Assembly (NCBI GenBank): GCA_937983035.1
Contig: CALKAN010000232.1
Span: 1 to 8,257 of the forward strand
Direction of reading: 5' to 3'
Origin: an uncultured Paenibacillaceae bacterium
Lineage (GTDB): Bacteria > Bacillota > Bacilli > Paenibacillales > CALAME01
DNA length: 8,257 nt
Every line of letters starts with the position of its first letter. The first letter of the stretch is position 1. Both the position numbers and the translations under genes were made by a program. Shown one piece after another: positions 7,710 through 8,257 of this stretch. The notes under the pieces are model-generated. The model made no database searches and was not told the DNA's origin. It was given only the letters and a program-made list of their open reading frames with translations.

Positions 7710-7763
7710 ATTCTTCTTATAATATGCGCGAACCGTTCTTGTTTCATTCTTGGCATGAAACAG

Positions 7764-7796
7764 AAAAAACCCTCTCCGCAAAGCTGCGGAGAGGGT
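7764..7796 (-). terminator. Strong rho-independent terminator for the repeat-protein gene
   Basis: A perfect 12-bp GC-rich stem pairs 7769-7780 (ACCCTCTCCGCA) with 7785-7796 (TGCGGAGAGGGT) around a 4-base loop. Read on the minus strand it is followed by TTTTTT. It lies 17 bases past the stop codon at 7814-7816. On the plus strand the stem is followed by CTCGTCTTT, so it may also stop katA transcripts, less efficiently. Confidence 0.85.
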
Positions 7797-7813
7797 CTCG
7801 TCTTTATGCCGCG

Positions 7814-8257
7814 TTAATCTCGATCCGTCACTTCCACTTCGATATAGTCCACCTCAGAACCAGGGTCCAGCACAACGCTGAAATTCCGAACTGCGCCGGC
7901 AGATACGTAGCCGCTGGCTCCTTTCGTGTCAACCGCTTTCCCGTCTTTCGCATAGCCCGTGACTACGACGCCCGCTGTTGTGCCGCTGTTATTGCCGTTT
8001 TCCACCACGGCGGTCACTTCTAATTTCCCGTCTTTCAACCGGCTGGCCTCAGACAGCAGTTCCACCTCATCGGCAAAACCTGTCGCCTCGACTTCAACAT
8101 AAGCGATGCCGGCCGCCTCGAAACTGACGGAAAAGTTTCTCACTGCGCCTCTGGAAACATATCCGCTGATGCCTTTCGTTTCAACAGGCCGGCCATTCTG
8201 ATCGAATCCTGTTGCAACGATGCCAATGGTGTCACCGCTCTTGCGTCCATTTTCCAC
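7814..8257 (-). CDS. C-terminal part of a two-repeat, beta-rich protein (runs off the right edge)
   Basis: The frame is open from the right edge to a TAA at 7814-7816, giving 147 residues. The first codon in the window is GTG within VENG, which recurs inside the protein, so it is probably internal Val and not a start. Two copies of one module are present, at residues 1-63 and 85-147, joined by a linker containing ASRLKDGKLEVTAV. Each has VENGxxSG, TG(F/Y)xxxG, TKGxSGYVSxGAVRNFSV and a final Y(V/I)EVE strand. Alternating short strands, a glycine-asparagine turn near the start and a late 'GxxxxFSV' strand recall Ig-like FxLYD-type domains of Gram-positive surface or secreted proteins, but I cannot confirm membership. 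The N-terminus, where a signal peptide or other domains would be, is outside the window. Function is unknown. It converges with katA. Confidence 0.75.
   Translation of the reverse strand: MENGRKSGDTIGIVATGFDQNGRPVETKGISGYVSRGAVRNFSVSFEAAGIAYVEVEATGFADEVELLSEASRLKDGKLEVTAVVENGNNSGTTAGVVVTGYAKDGKAVDTKGASGYVSAGAVRNFSVVLDPGSEVDYIEVEVTDRD
7817..8257 (-). repeat. Tandem protein-level duplication, period 84 codons
   Basis: Copy 1 spans 8006-8257 including linker, and copy 2 spans 7817-8005. They align without gaps until near the end, with about 34 identical residues of 62, the best block being SGYVS-x-GAVRNFSV. At the DNA level the copies have diverged widely in third positions, so the duplication is old and is not a recent slippage product. 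Further copies may lie beyond the right edge, since the linker VTAV expected before VENG is cut there. Confidence 0.8.

Overview
The window looks like a chromosomal segment of a low-to-moderate GC Gram-positive rod of the Bacillales (Bacillaceae-like). The grounds are strong AGGAGG-type ribosome binding sites, GTG and TTG initiation, a lipoprotein PstS, a PhoP-type direct-repeat box in the B. subtilis style, a 482-residue cardiolipin synthase and a 498-residue catalase. The genus cannot be named from the sequence alone. No mobile element, tRNA, rRNA or CRISPR array was found.

Layout from left to right. (1) Positions 1-214, minus strand: the first 71 codons of a small GyrI-like/AraC-type effector-binding protein, cut by the window edge. 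(2) Positions 215-831: a gene-poor, AT-rich stretch. It holds a decayed, frameshifted small membrane-protein gene (284-477, minus), a plausible sigma-A promoter reading left (552-581), and traces of another short broken frame. (3) Positions 832-2280, plus: cardiolipin synthase with two HKD motifs. (4) Positions 2357-5994, minus: a complete high-affinity phosphate ABC transporter operon transcribed pstS-pstC-pstA-pstB, ending at a rho-independent terminator. A PhoP box and an extended -10 lie upstream of pstS, and a long hairpin lies between pstS and pstC. There is one pstB and no phoU. (5) Positions 6213-7709, plus: a monofunctional haem catalase, divergent from pstS. (6) Positions 7814-8257, minus: the C-terminal part of a protein made of two related ~63-84 residue repeats, convergent with katA and followed by a strong terminator.

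The pst genes form one working unit. The PstS lipoprotein captures phosphate outside the membrane, PstC and PstA form the channel, and PstB hydrolyses ATP. The sequence predicts induction by PhoP under phosphate limitation, with the pstS-pstC hairpin favouring excess binding protein over membrane subunits. Cardiolipin synthase and catalase are separate transcription units with no evident pathway link to it. I see no clearly novel multi-gene system. The best second-look items are the intercistronic hairpin, the four-hexamer Pho box, the broken membrane-protein gene and the duplicated-domain protein at the right edge.
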